Below are positions 7,620 to 17,800 of a stretch of DNA of 64,000 bases, piece by piece. The first letter of the stretch is position 1. Each line of letters opens with the position of its first letter. The notes below the pieces were generated by a model. That model saw only the letters and a list, made by a program, of their open reading frames with translations. It was not told where the DNA came from and did no database searches. The position numbers and the translations under genes were made by a program. Source of the stretch: CAVTWH01 sp963850915 (GTDB taxonomy: Bacteria; Actinomycetota; Actinomycetes; Mycobacteriales; Micromonosporaceae); NCBI GenBank assembly GCA_963850915.1, contig CAWKND010000006.1, positions 310,001 through 374,000 on the forward strand, in the 5' to 3' direction.

Positions 7620-9182
7620 TCAGACCGTCTGGTTCTGGTGCAGTTGGGCGCAGTACTCGTACTGGCTGGGCAGCTTCTCCACCATGTTGCGCGCCTGGTC
7701 GGCGATGAGGGTGAACTCGCGCTTCGCGGCGGCGTCACTGACGTAGCTCAGCGCGGGCAGCGAACGCAGTGGTACGCCGCCGAGACCCATGATCATGCAG
7801 ACGTAGGAGTACGCCTCGAAGCCGTGGTAGTACGGGTGGATCGTCTCCGGGGTGGGCAGCTGGGTCTGCCACACCTCCAGCCGCTCGGCCAGATTTCCGG
7901 GCAGCTCCCGGGTCTTGGCGTCCTGCCAGTACCGGTTGTCCGAGCGCGCGGCGGCCCGGTAGTGCAGCGCCAGGAACTCCAGTACGCCGTCGATGCAGCG
8001 CCCCACCGCGGTGTTGTACGACTCCCGCAGCCCCGGATTCCAGGTGTCGTCGGGCAACCGGCGGACCAGCTGCTCGATGCCGTGCTGGATGAAGAAGATG
8101 CCGGTGGACTCCAACGGCTCCACGAAGCCACTCGCCAGCCCGATCGCCACGCAGTTGTTCACCCACGAGTTGCGGCTGCGCCCGACCCGCATCCGGAGAT
8201 GGTTGGCCTCCAGACCCTCCGAGTCCGGCCCGACGAACTCACGCAGCCGCTTCTCGGCCTCCTCGGGAGTGGTGTAGTCGCTGGCGTAGACGTAGCCGGT
8301 ACCGACCCGCTCGTGCAGCGGGATGGTCCAGATCCAGCCGGCTTCCTGTGCGGTCGCCGTGGTGTACGGGTTGGTCCCCTGCAGTGCCATGTCGCCGGGT
8401 ACCCGCAGTGCTACCGCCCGGTCGTTGGGCAGGTACTTCTGCGCCGAGATGAACGGCTCCTCCAGCGCCTGGTTGAGCAGCAGGCCACGGAAGCCGGTGC
8501 AGTCCAGGAACAGGTCGCCGTGCAGCTCGCCGTGCTCCTTGGTGACCAGGTGACTGATCCAGCCACGCTCGTCGCGCTGCACCGAGACCACGTCGTCGAC
8601 GATGTGCTCGGCGCCGCGGCGTACCGCGTACTTCGAGAGGTACCTGGCCAGCCGGTCGGCGTCGAACTGGTACGCGTAGGGGAATTGGGTGTCCTGGTCG
8701 GCCAGGGTGGTACGGAACTGGGGCTGCTCACCGGACTCCACGAAGTCCTGCTCGAACAGGCGACCGTCCAGGTGCCGGGGGGCTCGCCGCGCGTCGCACA
8801 GTGAGGCGGCCACGAAGCAGTCCTTGTCGAACCGGTCCGTGACGCCCTGGTGCAGCCACCAGTCGGTCAGCTCGAAGCCGTCGACCACGCGCAGCCGCTC
8901 GAACGGGTGGTAGAAGTGGTGCCCCGGCGCCCGCCAGTCCTGGAACCGGATGCCGAGCTTGTAGGTGGCCCCACACGCCGGCATCCAGTCCTGCTCGACC
9001 AGGCCGAGCGACTCGAAGTAGTGCCGGATGGTGGAGAAGGTGGCTTCGCCGACCCCGATGGTGGCGACGCGGTTCGATTCGACAACGGTGACCGCGACCC
9101 GGTCACCGAGCGTGGCGCGCAGGTAGGCGGCGGACATCCAGCCCGCGGTACCGCCACCCACCACCACAATTTTATTGATCAT
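7620..9182 (-). CDS. FAD-dependent tryptophan-type halogenase
   Basis: A 520-residue flavin-dependent halogenase. It shows the FAD motif GGGTAGWM (9-16), the diagnostic WIWTIP motif (283-288), and the two catalytic residues of the PrnA/RebH class: K75 in GATYKLGIRF and E358 in FVEPLESTGIFF. Full length for the family, with no truncation. ATG 9182 is preferred over TTG 9185 because of spacing to AGGAG. Such enzymes chlorinate or brominate free tryptophan, and some relatives act on other electron-rich aromatics. Operon partners (flavin reductase, aminotransferase/methyltransferase, cupin) favour an aromatic amino-acid substrate. Regiochemistry cannot be read by eye. Confidence 0.9.
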   Translation of the reverse strand: MINKIVVVGGGTAGWMSAAYLRATLGDRVAVTVVESNRVATIGVGEATFSTIRHYFESLGLVEQDWMPACGATYKLGIRFQDWRAPGHHFYHPFERLRVVDGFELTDWWLHQGVTDRFDKDCFVAASLCDARRAPRHLDGRLFEQDFVESGEQPQFRTTLADQDTQFPYAYQFDADRLARYLSKYAVRRGAEHIVDDVVSVQRDERGWISHLVTKEHGELHGDLFLDCTGFRGLLLNQALEEPFISAQKYLPNDRAVALRVPGDMALQGTNPYTTATAQEAGWIWTIPLHERVGTGYVYASDYTTPEEAEKRLREFVGPDSEGLEANHLRMRVGRSRNSWVNNCVAIGLASGFVEPLESTGIFFIQHGIEQLVRRLPDDTWNPGLRESYNTAVGRCIDGVLEFLALHYRAAARSDNRYWQDAKTRELPGNLAERLEVWQTQLPTPETIHPYYHGFEAYSYVCMIMGLGGVPLRSLPALSYVSDAAAKREFTLIADQARNMVEKLPSQYEYCAQLHQNQTV

Positions 9183-9258
9183 CAAGCTCCTGCCTTCTGG
9201 TGCCTAGTGGTCGGCCGGCTTGCGCGGTCGACCCGGTGTCTGGTGGCTGGCCTGATTC

Positions 9259-10275
9259 CTAGTGGCTGGCGACAGCGGCGGTGGCGACCGGCTGTGCCGC
9301 GTTCGCGTGCCGGTCGGTGAGCGGCTGCCACCAGTCGCGGTTTTCCCGGTACCAGCGCACGACGTCGGCGAGGCCCTGCTCGAACGGGACCTGCGGCTGG
9401 TACCCCAACTCGGTCCGGATCTTCTTGTCGTCCACCGCGTAGCGCAGGTCGTGCGCGAGCCGGTCGGCAACCGGCCGGATCCGCTCCGGCCCGGCGCCGC
9501 ACGCCGCCAGTAGCCGGCTGGTCAGCTCGCGGTTGGTGAGTGCGCTGCCGCTGCCGATGTTGTAGACCTCGCCCGCGCCGCCGCGCTCCAGGACGAGCTG
9601 GATCGCCCGGCAGTGGTCGGTCACGTGCAGCCATTCGCGGACGTTGCGGCCGTCGCCGTAGAGCGGGACGTCGAGCCCGTCGAGCAGGTTCGTGACGAAC
9701 AGCGGGATGACCTTCTCGACGTACTGGTTGGGCCCGTAGTTGTTGGCGCACCGGGTCACCGAGATGTTCAACCCGTGGGTCCGCCAGTACGCCCGGGCCA
9801 GCAGGTCGCTGGCGGCTTTGCTTGCCGCGTAGGGGGAGTTGGGGGCGAGTGGTTCGTGCTCGGTCCACGAGCCGGTCTCGATCGAGCCGTAGACCTCGTC
9901 GGTGGAGACGTGCACGATCCGGCTCACCCCGGCGGAAAGGCAGCTGTCCAACAGGTTCTGGGTACCCAGCACGTTGGTCACCACGAACGGCCGGGAGCTG
10001 GCCACCGACCTGTCCACGTGCGACTCGGCCGCGAAGTGCACGACGGCGTCGTGACCGGGGAGTACCGCGGCCATCGCGTCCGGGTCGCAGATGTCGGCCT
10101 GCACGAACTCCAGCCGCGGATGGCTGGCCGGCAGGTTGTCCCGGCGGCCGGCGTAGGTGAGCTTGTCCACCACCGTGATCCGCGCGTCGGCGTACCCCGG
10201 ATAGTTGCCGGCCAGCATTTCCCGGACGTAGCAGGAGCCGATGAAGCCGGCGCCGCCGGTGACCAGGATCCTCAC
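9259..10275 (-). CDS. rmlB: dTDP-glucose 4,6-dehydratase
   Basis: A 338-residue extended SDR starting at GTG 10275. It has the NAD motif GGAGFIGS at the N-terminus, STDEVYGS with the dehydratase Asp-Glu pair, and YAASKAASD supplying catalytic Tyr and Lys. It makes dTDP-4-keto-6-deoxyglucose, the common precursor of all deoxysugars in the pathway. The GTG overlaps the stop of the rmlA gene (GTGA), so the two are coupled. Equivalent cluster genes carry names such as strE, lanH or mtmE. Confidence 0.93.
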   Translation of the reverse strand: MRILVTGGAGFIGSCYVREMLAGNYPGYADARITVVDKLTYAGRRDNLPASHPRLEFVQADICDPDAMAAVLPGHDAVVHFAAESHVDRSVASSRPFVVTNVLGTQNLLDSCLSAGVSRIVHVSTDEVYGSIETGSWTEHEPLAPNSPYAASKAASDLLARAYWRTHGLNISVTRCANNYGPNQYVEKVIPLFVTNLLDGLDVPLYGDGRNVREWLHVTDHCRAIQLVLERGGAGEVYNIGSGSALTNRELTSRLLAACGAGPERIRPVADRLAHDLRYAVDDKKIRTELGYQPQVPFEQGLADVVRWYRENRDWWQPLTDRHANAAQPVATAAVASH

Positions 10276-11345
10276 GCGTTCACCTCTAACTGGGTGTGGT
10301 CGCCGACGACCAGCCGGTGCCGGCGCTGCCCGCCGCTGCCCAGGCTGATCTGGGCGTCCCGGCCGATGAGCGAGGAGTGGATGCCGATGACGTCGACGAC
10401 GGAGACGCGGTCGAGGGTGATGGAGTCCTCGATGCCGGCGCGGCGCAGCACGCAGTTGTTGCCGAGCGCGGTGAACGGGCCGATGTGGCTGTCCTCCACC
10501 ACCGTGCCGGCGCCGATGATGGCCGGCCCGACCACGTGCGAGCCCTGTACCCGGGCGCCGGGGTGCACCAGCACCGGGCCGGTGAGCGTACTGGTCTCGT
10601 CGACGTCACCGAGGATCTGTTGCCCGGTAACGGTTGCGGCCAGCAGTACCCGGTTGCACTCGAGTACATCCTCGATCCGGCCGGTGTCCTTCCAGAACCC
10701 GTGGTAGACGTGCGCCCGTACCGGCGCGCCCTGCTCCACCAACCACTGGATCGCGTCGGTGATCTCCCACTCGTTGCGCCAGCTCAGTTTGATGTTGCGG
10801 ACCGCCTCGTGAATGGCCGGGGTGAAGAAGTAGACACCGACCATCGCCAGGTTGCTGCGCGGCTCGGCCGGCTTCTCCACCACGCCGAGCACAACGCCGT
10901 CGGCGTCGATCTCGGCCACCCCGGACTCGCTCGGGTTGGGCACCGGCGTGACGACCAGCTGTGCGGCCGGCCGGTGCGTGTGGAAGTCCCGGGACAGCTC
11001 GGTCAGGTCGGCGGTGAGGATGTTGTCGCCGAGGTACATCACGAAGTCGTCCTCGGCAAGGAACTCGCGCGCGATGAGGACGCAGTGCGCCAACCCGAAC
11101 GGGGCTTCCTGAGGGATGTAGGTGATCTGCACGCCGAGTGCGGAGCCGTCGCCGAGCGCCTCGCGGATCTCCGGTCCGCGGTCGCCCACGATGATGCCGA
11201 TGTCGGTGACGCCGCCGTCGCGGATCTTCTCCAGACAGTGCACGAGCACCGGCCGGTTGGCGATAGGTACCAGTTGTTTGGGCATGGAGTGGGTGATCGG
11301 GCGCAGCCGGGTACCCATCCCGCCGGCCAGCACGAGTGCCTTCAT
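10272..11345 (-). CDS. rmlA: Glucose-1-phosphate thymidylyltransferase, long StrD/RmlA type
   Basis: A 357-residue nucleotidyltransferase. The N-terminus LVLAGGMGTRLRPIT is the nucleotide signature; VMYLGDNI and GFWKDTGR follow. The extra 60-70 C-terminal residues form hexapeptide-like repeats, which marks the long secondary-metabolism type (StrD, MtmD) rather than the short RmlA. It activates glucose-1-phosphate with dTTP. It is the first gene of the eight-gene minus-strand operon, 67 bases downstream of a clear SARP operator/promoter. Confidence 0.92.
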   Translation of the reverse strand: MKALVLAGGMGTRLRPITHSMPKQLVPIANRPVLVHCLEKIRDGGVTDIGIIVGDRGPEIREALGDGSALGVQITYIPQEAPFGLAHCVLIAREFLAEDDFVMYLGDNILTADLTELSRDFHTHRPAAQLVVTPVPNPSESGVAEIDADGVVLGVVEKPAEPRSNLAMVGVYFFTPAIHEAVRNIKLSWRNEWEITDAIQWLVEQGAPVRAHVYHGFWKDTGRIEDVLECNRVLLAATVTGQQILGDVDETSTLTGPVLVHPGARVQGSHVVGPAIIGAGTVVEDSHIGPFTALGNNCVLRRAGIEDSITLDRVSVVDVIGIHSSLIGRDAQISLGSGGQRRHRLVVGDHTQLEVNA

Positions 11346-11411
11346 GTCAAGCCCCTCTGTGAGGGTGGAGCGGACAGCGGGGTCGCGGTTGGCGCCACTC
11401 CACAGTTCCGG

Positions 11412-11465
11412 AGGTTAGGCAGCGGGGTTGGAGGCGTCCGGCAGTCCTGGTGGAGCGCGGCTGGA
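11412..11465 (-). promoter_or_regulatory. SARP operator and promoter of the rmlA operon
   Basis: Read on the minus strand, TCCA cores start at 11465, 11454 and 11432 (steps of 11 and 22 bp), within TTCCAGC, CTCCACC and CTCCAAC. The last core is followed, 15 bp on, by TAACCT (11417-11412). That leaves 8 bp between a 7-base repeat and the -10 hexamer, the geometry reported for DnrI/ActII-ORF4-type SARPs. The predicted transcript starts about 60 bases before the rmlA gene. Confidence 0.75.
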
Positions 11466-11471
11466 ACGCCG

Positions 11472-14400
11472 TCACCGACCGGCCATGGCCGCTTTTGCCG
11501 GCGTGGCGCTCAGCGCGTCCGGGCCGGCGCGCAGGATGCGCAGGTACGCACCCGCCACGGTCTCAGCGAAGTCCAGCCCCACCAGGTCGGTACGCACACC
11601 GACGTTGAGGTTGGCGCCGGATTCGTTGAGTGCCAGGTCGATCGCGAGGACGCTCGGGATGTCGGCGGCCTGCCGGTCCTCGATCCGGGTCACCGCACAG
11701 CCGGTCAGTGCCAGCCGCTCGTGCTGCTGATCCTGCACCACGAAGATCGGCAGGTTCAGCAGCGCGTCGATGTCGGGCCGGACCCGGGCCACCGCACCGA
11801 TCACCGCGCCGAACGGCAGGTCCTGCGCGGCGAGCGCCTCGGCCACCGCGCGGGCACTGGCGTCCCAGGCATCGGTACCTGCGCCTGCGTTGGGGCGCAG
11901 CCGAAGCACGACCGGGTTGGCGCGGCAGGTGATTGCCGCGTCGAGTACCGGGTCACCGCGCAGCGCCATGGGCACCAGCACGCCGATGTCGGTGCGTCCG
12001 GTCAACTCCCGCATGACAGCGCCGAAGATGGCCACCAGGTAGCTGAACTGGCTGACCCGGCGCTCCTTCGCGTGCTCGTCCCAGGCGGCGAACTCGGTCG
12101 CGGCGATGGGATGGCGGACACCGGCGGTCGGGCCGGCCGGGGGTACCGGGCCGCGGGGTACGCCGGGCAGGCTGACCCGGGGCAGGTCGCGTAGCTGCCG
12201 CTGCCAGTAGCGGCGCTGTTGCTCCAGGTCCTCGGCGCGCATCTGCTGGATGGAGCGGGTAGCCAGTGCCGCCAGGGTGGGTGCCGGGGCCGGCCAGACG
12301 GGTGCGGTGTCGACGTACCGGGCCGCGTACGCGTAGCTCAGGTCGCGGGCGAACACCTCCTCGGAGTACCCGTCGAAGGCGATGTGGTGCACCCCCACTC
12401 CGAACAGTTGCCGGGTGTCGGAGCTGGCGAGCACGGCCCGCCAGATCTCGCCGGCCGCCACGTCCAGCGGCTCCAGCAGCGCCGCGTTCACCTCCGCGAG
12501 CATGGCGGCTTCGGTGGCGGTCCCGTCCACGATCCGCAGGGCAGGTACCCCCGGGTCGGCGGCCAGCCGGGCGCTCGGCGGATCCGTTGCCAGGTAACGC
12601 GCGTGCAGGCCCTGGTGCCGCCGGTGCACGTCGCCGAGCGCGGCGGCCAGCGCCTCCACTCGCAGTTGGCCCTCCACCCACCAGGTGACCACGCAGATCG
12701 TCGCCCCGGTCGAGCCGATGTAGTTGGCCTGCCCGGTGGCCAGCGCCAGCGGTCCGTCCCTCGCCGTCCGGCTCCCCGCTGTCGGTCGCATCGACCGGTG
12801 CACTGGCCAGCCAGGGCAGCAGCGCGGCGATCGTCGGCGTGCGGTAGATCTGCGAGACCGGGATCGTGATGCGCAGTACGGAGTTGATGCGGGCGCAGAG
12901 CCGGGCCGCGTCGAGTGAGTTGGCGCCCAGCTCGAAGAAGCTGTCCGTATCGGTCGGCTGGGTACCGGTCAGCTCCCGGAAAGCGTTGGTCAGCAACCGA
13001 TGCGGATCGCCGGCCGGCGCGGCCTCCACCGGCTCGTCGACCGCCTCGATGACCGCCGCGGCTGCCAGGTCGGCGAGTGCGCGCCTGTCGATCTTGCCGT
13101 TCGCGTTGAGTGGTAACCGCTCCAGCGCGTGGTACCGGCCCGGCACCAGGTAGCTGGGGAGCAGTTCACGCAGTGCGGCGGCGAGTTCGGTCGGGTCGAC
13201 CGGCCGGTCCAGCTCGACTACGTAGAACAGTGCCAGTGCGTGCGGCGTACCGTCGGCCGTGGCGATCGGGACCACTGCCGCCTGGGCCACTCCGGGGAGG
13301 CGCTCGGCGGTGCGCTCCACCTCACCCGGCTCGATCCGGTGCCCGTTGATCTTCACCTGCCGGTCGTTGCGGCCGACGTAGTGGTACAGCCCGTCCGGGT
13401 CCCGCCGGCCCAGATCGCCGGTGCGGTACACGCGGGTGGGTACGCCGTCGATGTCCACGGTCACGAAGCGCTGCGCGGTCAGCTCCGGATTGCCCAGGTA
13501 GCGCAGGGCAAGTCCGTCCCCGGCGAGGCACAGCTCGCCGACCTCGCCGGGCGCGCACTCGTGCTCGCCGTCCAGCACGTACACGGCGCTCGCGGTCACC
13601 GGCCGACCGAGCGGGATCCCGTGCGGGGCATCCACATCTGCGGCGGCAATGCGGTGCGCGGTGACCAGTGCGGTGGACTCCACCGGCCCGTAGATGTTGG
13701 TCAGCGCGATGTCCGGGTGCGCGGCCAGGAACTTCGCTACGTGTGGCGCGGAGAGCCGCTCGCCGCCGATACCGAGGAAGCGCAGTCCGGCGAAGGCCGC
13801 GACATCTTCGTCCACGATCATGTTGAAGACCGCGCCGGGTAGGAAGCCGGCGCCGTTGACGCCGTCCCGGATCACCTGGCGCAGCAGCGCCGGCTGCAGT
13901 ACCTCGTCCACGAAGACCGAGGTACCACCGCACAGCAGCGCACTCCACAGGTCCAGGATCGAGCCGTCCCAGTGCATCGGCATCGACTGCGCCTGCACCA
14001 CATCGGGGCCGAACGGTTCGAAGTCGCACGCGTCGAAGAGCCGGGCGGTACCGCTGTGTGGCAGCAGTACGCCCTTGGGCAAGCCGGTCGAGCCGGAGGT
14101 GAAGAACAGTACGGCCGGGTCCTCGCCCGCGACCGGTACCGGCGTGGGGTGGCGGCCGGCCGATCCGGTGTCGGGGAGCCACTGCGGCAGCTCCCAGGAG
14201 TCGTCGCCGATGACGAGCGGTCCGTCCACTTCGGACAGCAGCCGGCGCAGCCGCTCCCGGGGCCAGCGCACATCGAGGGCGGCGTACCCCGCACCGCACT
14301 TGAGGATGGCCAGCAGGCTGGCGACCATCTCGACGGTGCGCGGCAGCACGACCGGTACCAGCTGCCCGGGTCCGATTCCACGCTCCTGCAGGGCGGCGGC

Positions 14401-14547
14401 GTAGTCGTCGGAGAGCGCGTCCAGTTGCCGGTAGCTGATCCGGCGCCCGCCGTGCACCAGCGCCACCGACCCTGGCCACCGCTGCGCGCACCAGCCGAAC
14501 AGGCCGTGGATGGTGGCGGAGCGGCGGTACTCGTGCACGGCGCTCAT
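11472..14547 (-). CDS. NRPS A-PCP-C protein 1, frameshifted in this sequence
   Basis: Starts at ATG 14547 after AGGAGG. Domain order is adenylation (roughly 15-510: FFTSGSTGLPKGV, YGPVEST, YRTGDLG, catalytic NGKIDR), carrier (FFELGANSLDAARLC, serine present) and condensation (VHHIAFDG). The frame changes between PCP and C: the A-PCP frame runs to WLASAPVDATDSGE, and the C domain resumes one base later as ARDGPLALATGQ. Removing one base from the GGGG run near 12774-12777 repairs it, giving about 1024 residues, similar to its two paralogues. The A-pocket begins D-G-L and does not match a code I can assign. The C domain is C-terminal, so it probably passes its own PCP-bound residue to a free acceptor. 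It is coupled to NRPS 2. Confidence 0.85.
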
Positions 14548-14581
14548 CGCGGCCTCCTGAGGATTCGGGGCGGCGCCCAGG

Positions 14582-17500
14582 TCATCGGGCGGCGAGCGCG
14601 ACAGGGGCGGCGAGTGCCTGCGGACCATCCTGCAGTACCCGCAGATAGGCCTGGGCAACGCTTTCGGCCAGTGCCAGGGGTACCCGGTCGGTGCGTACCG
14701 TGATGCGCAGCATCGCCCCGCCCTCATCGGTCGGCAGCACCTCGACCGCGAGCGGGCCGGCCTGGTCCTGGGCAACCTGGTCCTGGGCGACGCGGGTGGC
14801 GCAGCCGGGCAGCAGCAGCGGTACCCGGTCGTGCTCCTGGAGCAGGAAGGTCGGCAACGTCAGCAGCGCGTGCAGATCGGGGCGTACCCCGACCAGCGCG
14901 GTGAGTACCTCGCGGAACGGCAGATCGGTACGGGCCAACGCGGCGAGCACGGTACGCCGGGTCTCGGCGAGTACATCCGCGTCCTCGGCCGGCGGGCGCA
15001 GCCGCAGGCACACCGTGTCCAGCCGGGAAATGATTGCCGCGTCGAGGATTTCGCTGCCCTGGGTGGCGACCGGTAACAGGATGCCGATGTCCCGCCGGCC
15101 GGTCAGGTGGTAGAGCGCCTGGGCGAACGCGGCGACCAGCGCCGAGAGCCGCCCGGTGCGCTGCTCGCGGGCCTGCTCGTCCCAGCGCGCCAGCACATCC
15201 GGCGGCACGTCGGCGAGTACGGACTCGGTCGGCCCGGCCGCCGCCAGTGGCCCCGGCGTGACTCCGGGCAGCGGCAGGCGGCGCAGGTCGCGCAGCTCCG
15301 CCAGCCAGTACCGGCGCTGCTCGGCCAGGTCGATGCCGGCCAGCCGGTCGGCCTCGTCGGCGGCGAGCGCGGCGAGCGTCGGCGCCGGCCGGTCCCACGC
15401 AGGCGTCTCGCCGGCCAGCCGCGCCTGGTACGCGAAGGCGAGGTCCCGTACCAGAATCGCCTCCGACCACCCGTCGAACGCGATGTGGTGGATGGCCAGG
15501 CCGAGCAGCGTCGCCTCCCCGGAACGCTGCAGTACCGCCCGCCACACCCGGCCGGAGGCGATGTCCAGCGGCCGCGCCAACTGCTCACGGACGCTGCGCT
15601 GGGCGGCGGCCGGCCGGTCGGCGTCGGGCAGTGTGGTCACCTCGAACGGCGCCGGTACCTCGACAGTGGCCGTCGCGGGCTCGCCGGTGAGGTACCGGGC
15701 GTGCAGGGTCTGGTGGCGCAGGTGCACATCGATGAGTGCGGCGCCGATGGCGGCCCGGTCCAGCGGCCCCTCGATCCACCAGGCCAGCAGGCAGACCAGG
15801 CCGGTCGAGGCGCCGACATAGGTCTGCTGCCCGGCGGTCAACACCACCGGCCGTGCCGGCCCGAAGTCTTGTGGTGCAACGGTGGCCGATGCGCGCGGTG
15901 TGGAGCGGCTGAGCCAGTCGGCCAGACCGGCGATGCTCGGTGTGCGGTAGAGCTGGGAGACCGGGATGGCCCGTTCGAACGCGGCGCCGACCCGGGCACA
16001 CAGCCGCGCCGCGTCGAGTGAGCTGCCGCCGAGGCCGAAGAAGCTGTCCGTGGAGTCGAGAGGTACCGGGCCGAGGAGTTGGCTGAACGCGGCGCGCAGT
16101 ACGGTTTCGGCGTCGCCGGTCGGGAGTGCCTCGCCGGGTTCGGTTGCGCGGGCACGGATCCGGGCGGCCAGCGCCGGCCGGTCCACCTTTCCGTTGCGGG
16201 TCAACGGCAGCGCGTCCACACACTCGATGTCCCGGGGTACCAGGTAGGCCGGCAACCGGCTGGCCAGCCCGGCGCGGACCGCGGCCGGAGTGACTGCGGC
16301 CTCGGTGGCGTCACCGGCTGGAGCCGGCTCGGTGGGGACGTAGAAGAGGGCGAGCGACTCGCCGATGCCGGCCGCGCCGGCCACCGCCACGACCGCGCTG
16401 CGCCTGACGCCGGGCAGTTCGTCGGCGGTACGCTCGATCTCGCCCGGTTCGATGCGGTGGCCGCGGATCTTCACCTGCCGGTCGTTGCGGCCGACGAAGT
16501 AGAGCAGCCCGTCAGCGGTCAGCAGGCCCAGATCGCCGGTACGGTACAGCCGGATCGCTTCGCCCGCTACATTGCGGAGCACGAACTTCTCGTCGGTGAG
16601 CGCGGGTTGGTTGAGGTAGTGCAGTGCCAGGCCCTCGCCGCCCAGGCAGATCTCGCCGATCTCGTCAGGGCCGCAGAGCCGGTCGCCGTCGAAGACGTAC
16701 ACGCTGCTGTTGTTCATCACCCGGCCGATCGGGATGCCGTCCGGATCCTCGATATCCGCGAGCGTGACCCGGTGGATGGTGACCAGTGCGGTTGACTCGA
16801 CCGGGCCGTACCCGTTGGTTACCACCATTTCCGGGTACCGGCGCAGCACCCGCTCCAGGTGCGCGGGGGAGACCTTCTCGCTGCCGGTGATCAGCCACCG
16901 CAGCGGCGCCAGCGCTTCGATGTCCTCGTCCACGATCATGTTGAACACGGCGGTCGGTAGGCAGGCGGCGTTCACGCCCTCGCGGGTACACAGGTCGCGC
17001 AGGAGTTCCGGCTGCATGATGTCGGAGGCGATGACGGAGGTACCGCCGCACATCAGCGGTCCCCACAGGTCGAGGATCGGGCCGTCCCAGTGCAGCGCGA
17101 ACATCTGTGGCAGCACCATTCCCGGCCCGAACTCGGCGAAGTCGCAGTCGTCGTAGAGCCGGGCGGTGCCGTGGTGCGGGAGGACGACGCCTTTCGGGTT
17201 GCCGGTCGAGCCGGAGGTGAAGAAGACCGCGCACCGGTCGGTACCCGCGATCGGTACCGGCGTGGGTCGGCGGCCGGTCGAGGCACCGGCTGGCGGCTGC
17301 CAGTGCGGTACCCCGAAGGATTCGTCCCCACCGACGAGCAGCCGGGGGCGTACCTCGCCGAGCAGCCACTCCTGCCGCTCGCGCGGCCACGCCGGGTCGA
17401 TGGCGGCGTACGCGGCGCCCCGTTTGAGGATGGCCAGTAGCAGCGCGGCGGTACGGGCGGTGCGCGGCAACAGCACCGCCACGTAGTCGCCCGGGCCGAC

Positions 17501-17701
17501 CCCCAACTCCTCCAGCGCCGCCGCGTCCTCGTTCGACCAGCCGTCCAGCTCGGCGTAGCTCAGCCGTAGGTCGCCGTCGACCAGGGCCACGGCCGCCGGC
17601 CAGCGGTCGGCAGACCACTGAAAGAGCGCGGGGATCGTGTCGCCGCGCTGGTACGGCCGTGCTGCCGGATTGTGCCCAGCGGCGCCCCGGTTACTCGACA
17701 T
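14582..17701 (-). CDS. NRPS A-PCP-C protein 2
   Basis: An intact 1039-residue protein with adenylation (FFTSGSTGNPKGV, YGPVEST, YRTGDLG, catalytic NGKVDR), carrier (FFGLGGSSLDAARLC) and condensation (IHHIAFDG) domains. Pocket positions read by alignment to GrsA are about D-G-L-C-L-T-G-A-L, differing from NRPS 1 at several sites; I cannot assign an amino acid. There is no thioesterase or N-terminal condensation domain. ATG 17701 has no recognisable ribosome binding site, and the SARP promoter places the transcript start close to this ATG, so the message may be leaderless. NRPS 1 follows 34 bases downstream in the same operon. Confidence 0.9.
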   Translation of the reverse strand: MSSNRGAAGHNPAARPYQRGDTIPALFQWSADRWPAAVALVDGDLRLSYAELDGWSNEDAAALEELGVGPGDYVAVLLPRTARTAALLLAILKRGAAYAAIDPAWPRERQEWLLGEVRPRLLVGGDESFGVPHWQPPAGASTGRRPTPVPIAGTDRCAVFFTSGSTGNPKGVVLPHHGTARLYDDCDFAEFGPGMVLPQMFALHWDGPILDLWGPLMCGGTSVIASDIMQPELLRDLCTREGVNAACLPTAVFNMIVDEDIEALAPLRWLITGSEKVSPAHLERVLRRYPEMVVTNGYGPVESTALVTIHRVTLADIEDPDGIPIGRVMNNSSVYVFDGDRLCGPDEIGEICLGGEGLALHYLNQPALTDEKFVLRNVAGEAIRLYRTGDLGLLTADGLLYFVGRNDRQVKIRGHRIEPGEIERTADELPGVRRSAVVAVAGAAGIGESLALFYVPTEPAPAGDATEAAVTPAAVRAGLASRLPAYLVPRDIECVDALPLTRNGKVDRPALAARIRARATEPGEALPTGDAETVLRAAFSQLLGPVPLDSTDSFFGLGGSSLDAARLCARVGAAFERAIPVSQLYRTPSIAGLADWLSRSTPRASATVAPQDFGPARPVVLTAGQQTYVGASTGLVCLLAWWIEGPLDRAAIGAALIDVHLRHQTLHARYLTGEPATATVEVPAPFEVTTLPDADRPAAAQRSVREQLARPLDIASGRVWRAVLQRSGEATLLGLAIHHIAFDGWSEAILVRDLAFAYQARLAGETPAWDRPAPTLAALAADEADRLAGIDLAEQRRYWLAELRDLRRLPLPGVTPGPLAAAGPTESVLADVPPDVLARWDEQAREQRTGRLSALVAAFAQALYHLTGRRDIGILLPVATQGSEILDAAIISRLDTVCLRLRPPAEDADVLAETRRTVLAALARTDLPFREVLTALVGVRPDLHALLTLPTFLLQEHDRVPLLLPGCATRVAQDQVAQDQAGPLAVEVLPTDEGGAMLRITVRTDRVPLALAESVAQAYLRVLQDGPQALAAPVALAAR

Positions 17702-17707
17702 GGCGCG

Positions 17708-17761
17708 ACGGTAGGCAGCCGGAGTGGAGCGCAACCCCACTCGCACTGGAGCCCGGCTGGA
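17708..17761 (-). promoter_or_regulatory. SARP operator and promoter of the NRPS 2-NRPS 1 operon
   Basis: On the minus strand TCCA cores start at 17761, 17750 and 17728 (steps 11 and 22), with TACCGT 15 bp after the last core (17713-17708). Spacing is identical to the rmlA site. The start point would fall at or next to the NRPS 2 ATG at 17701. Confidence 0.72.
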
Positions 17762-17800
17762 CCGGGGGCCGGTTGAACGGCGACCGGGCGCAGCGGAGGC

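Noticed and set aside
10296..12194. 632-codon plus-strand frame across rmlA and NRPS 1
   Set aside because: It lies antisense to two well-identified genes and their promoter and has low-complexity Arg/Gly/Val composition.
11472..14547. Programmed ribosomal frameshift in NRPS 1
   Set aside because: No stop codon at the shift site, slippery heptamer or downstream structure was evident; a sequence error or mutation explains it more simply.
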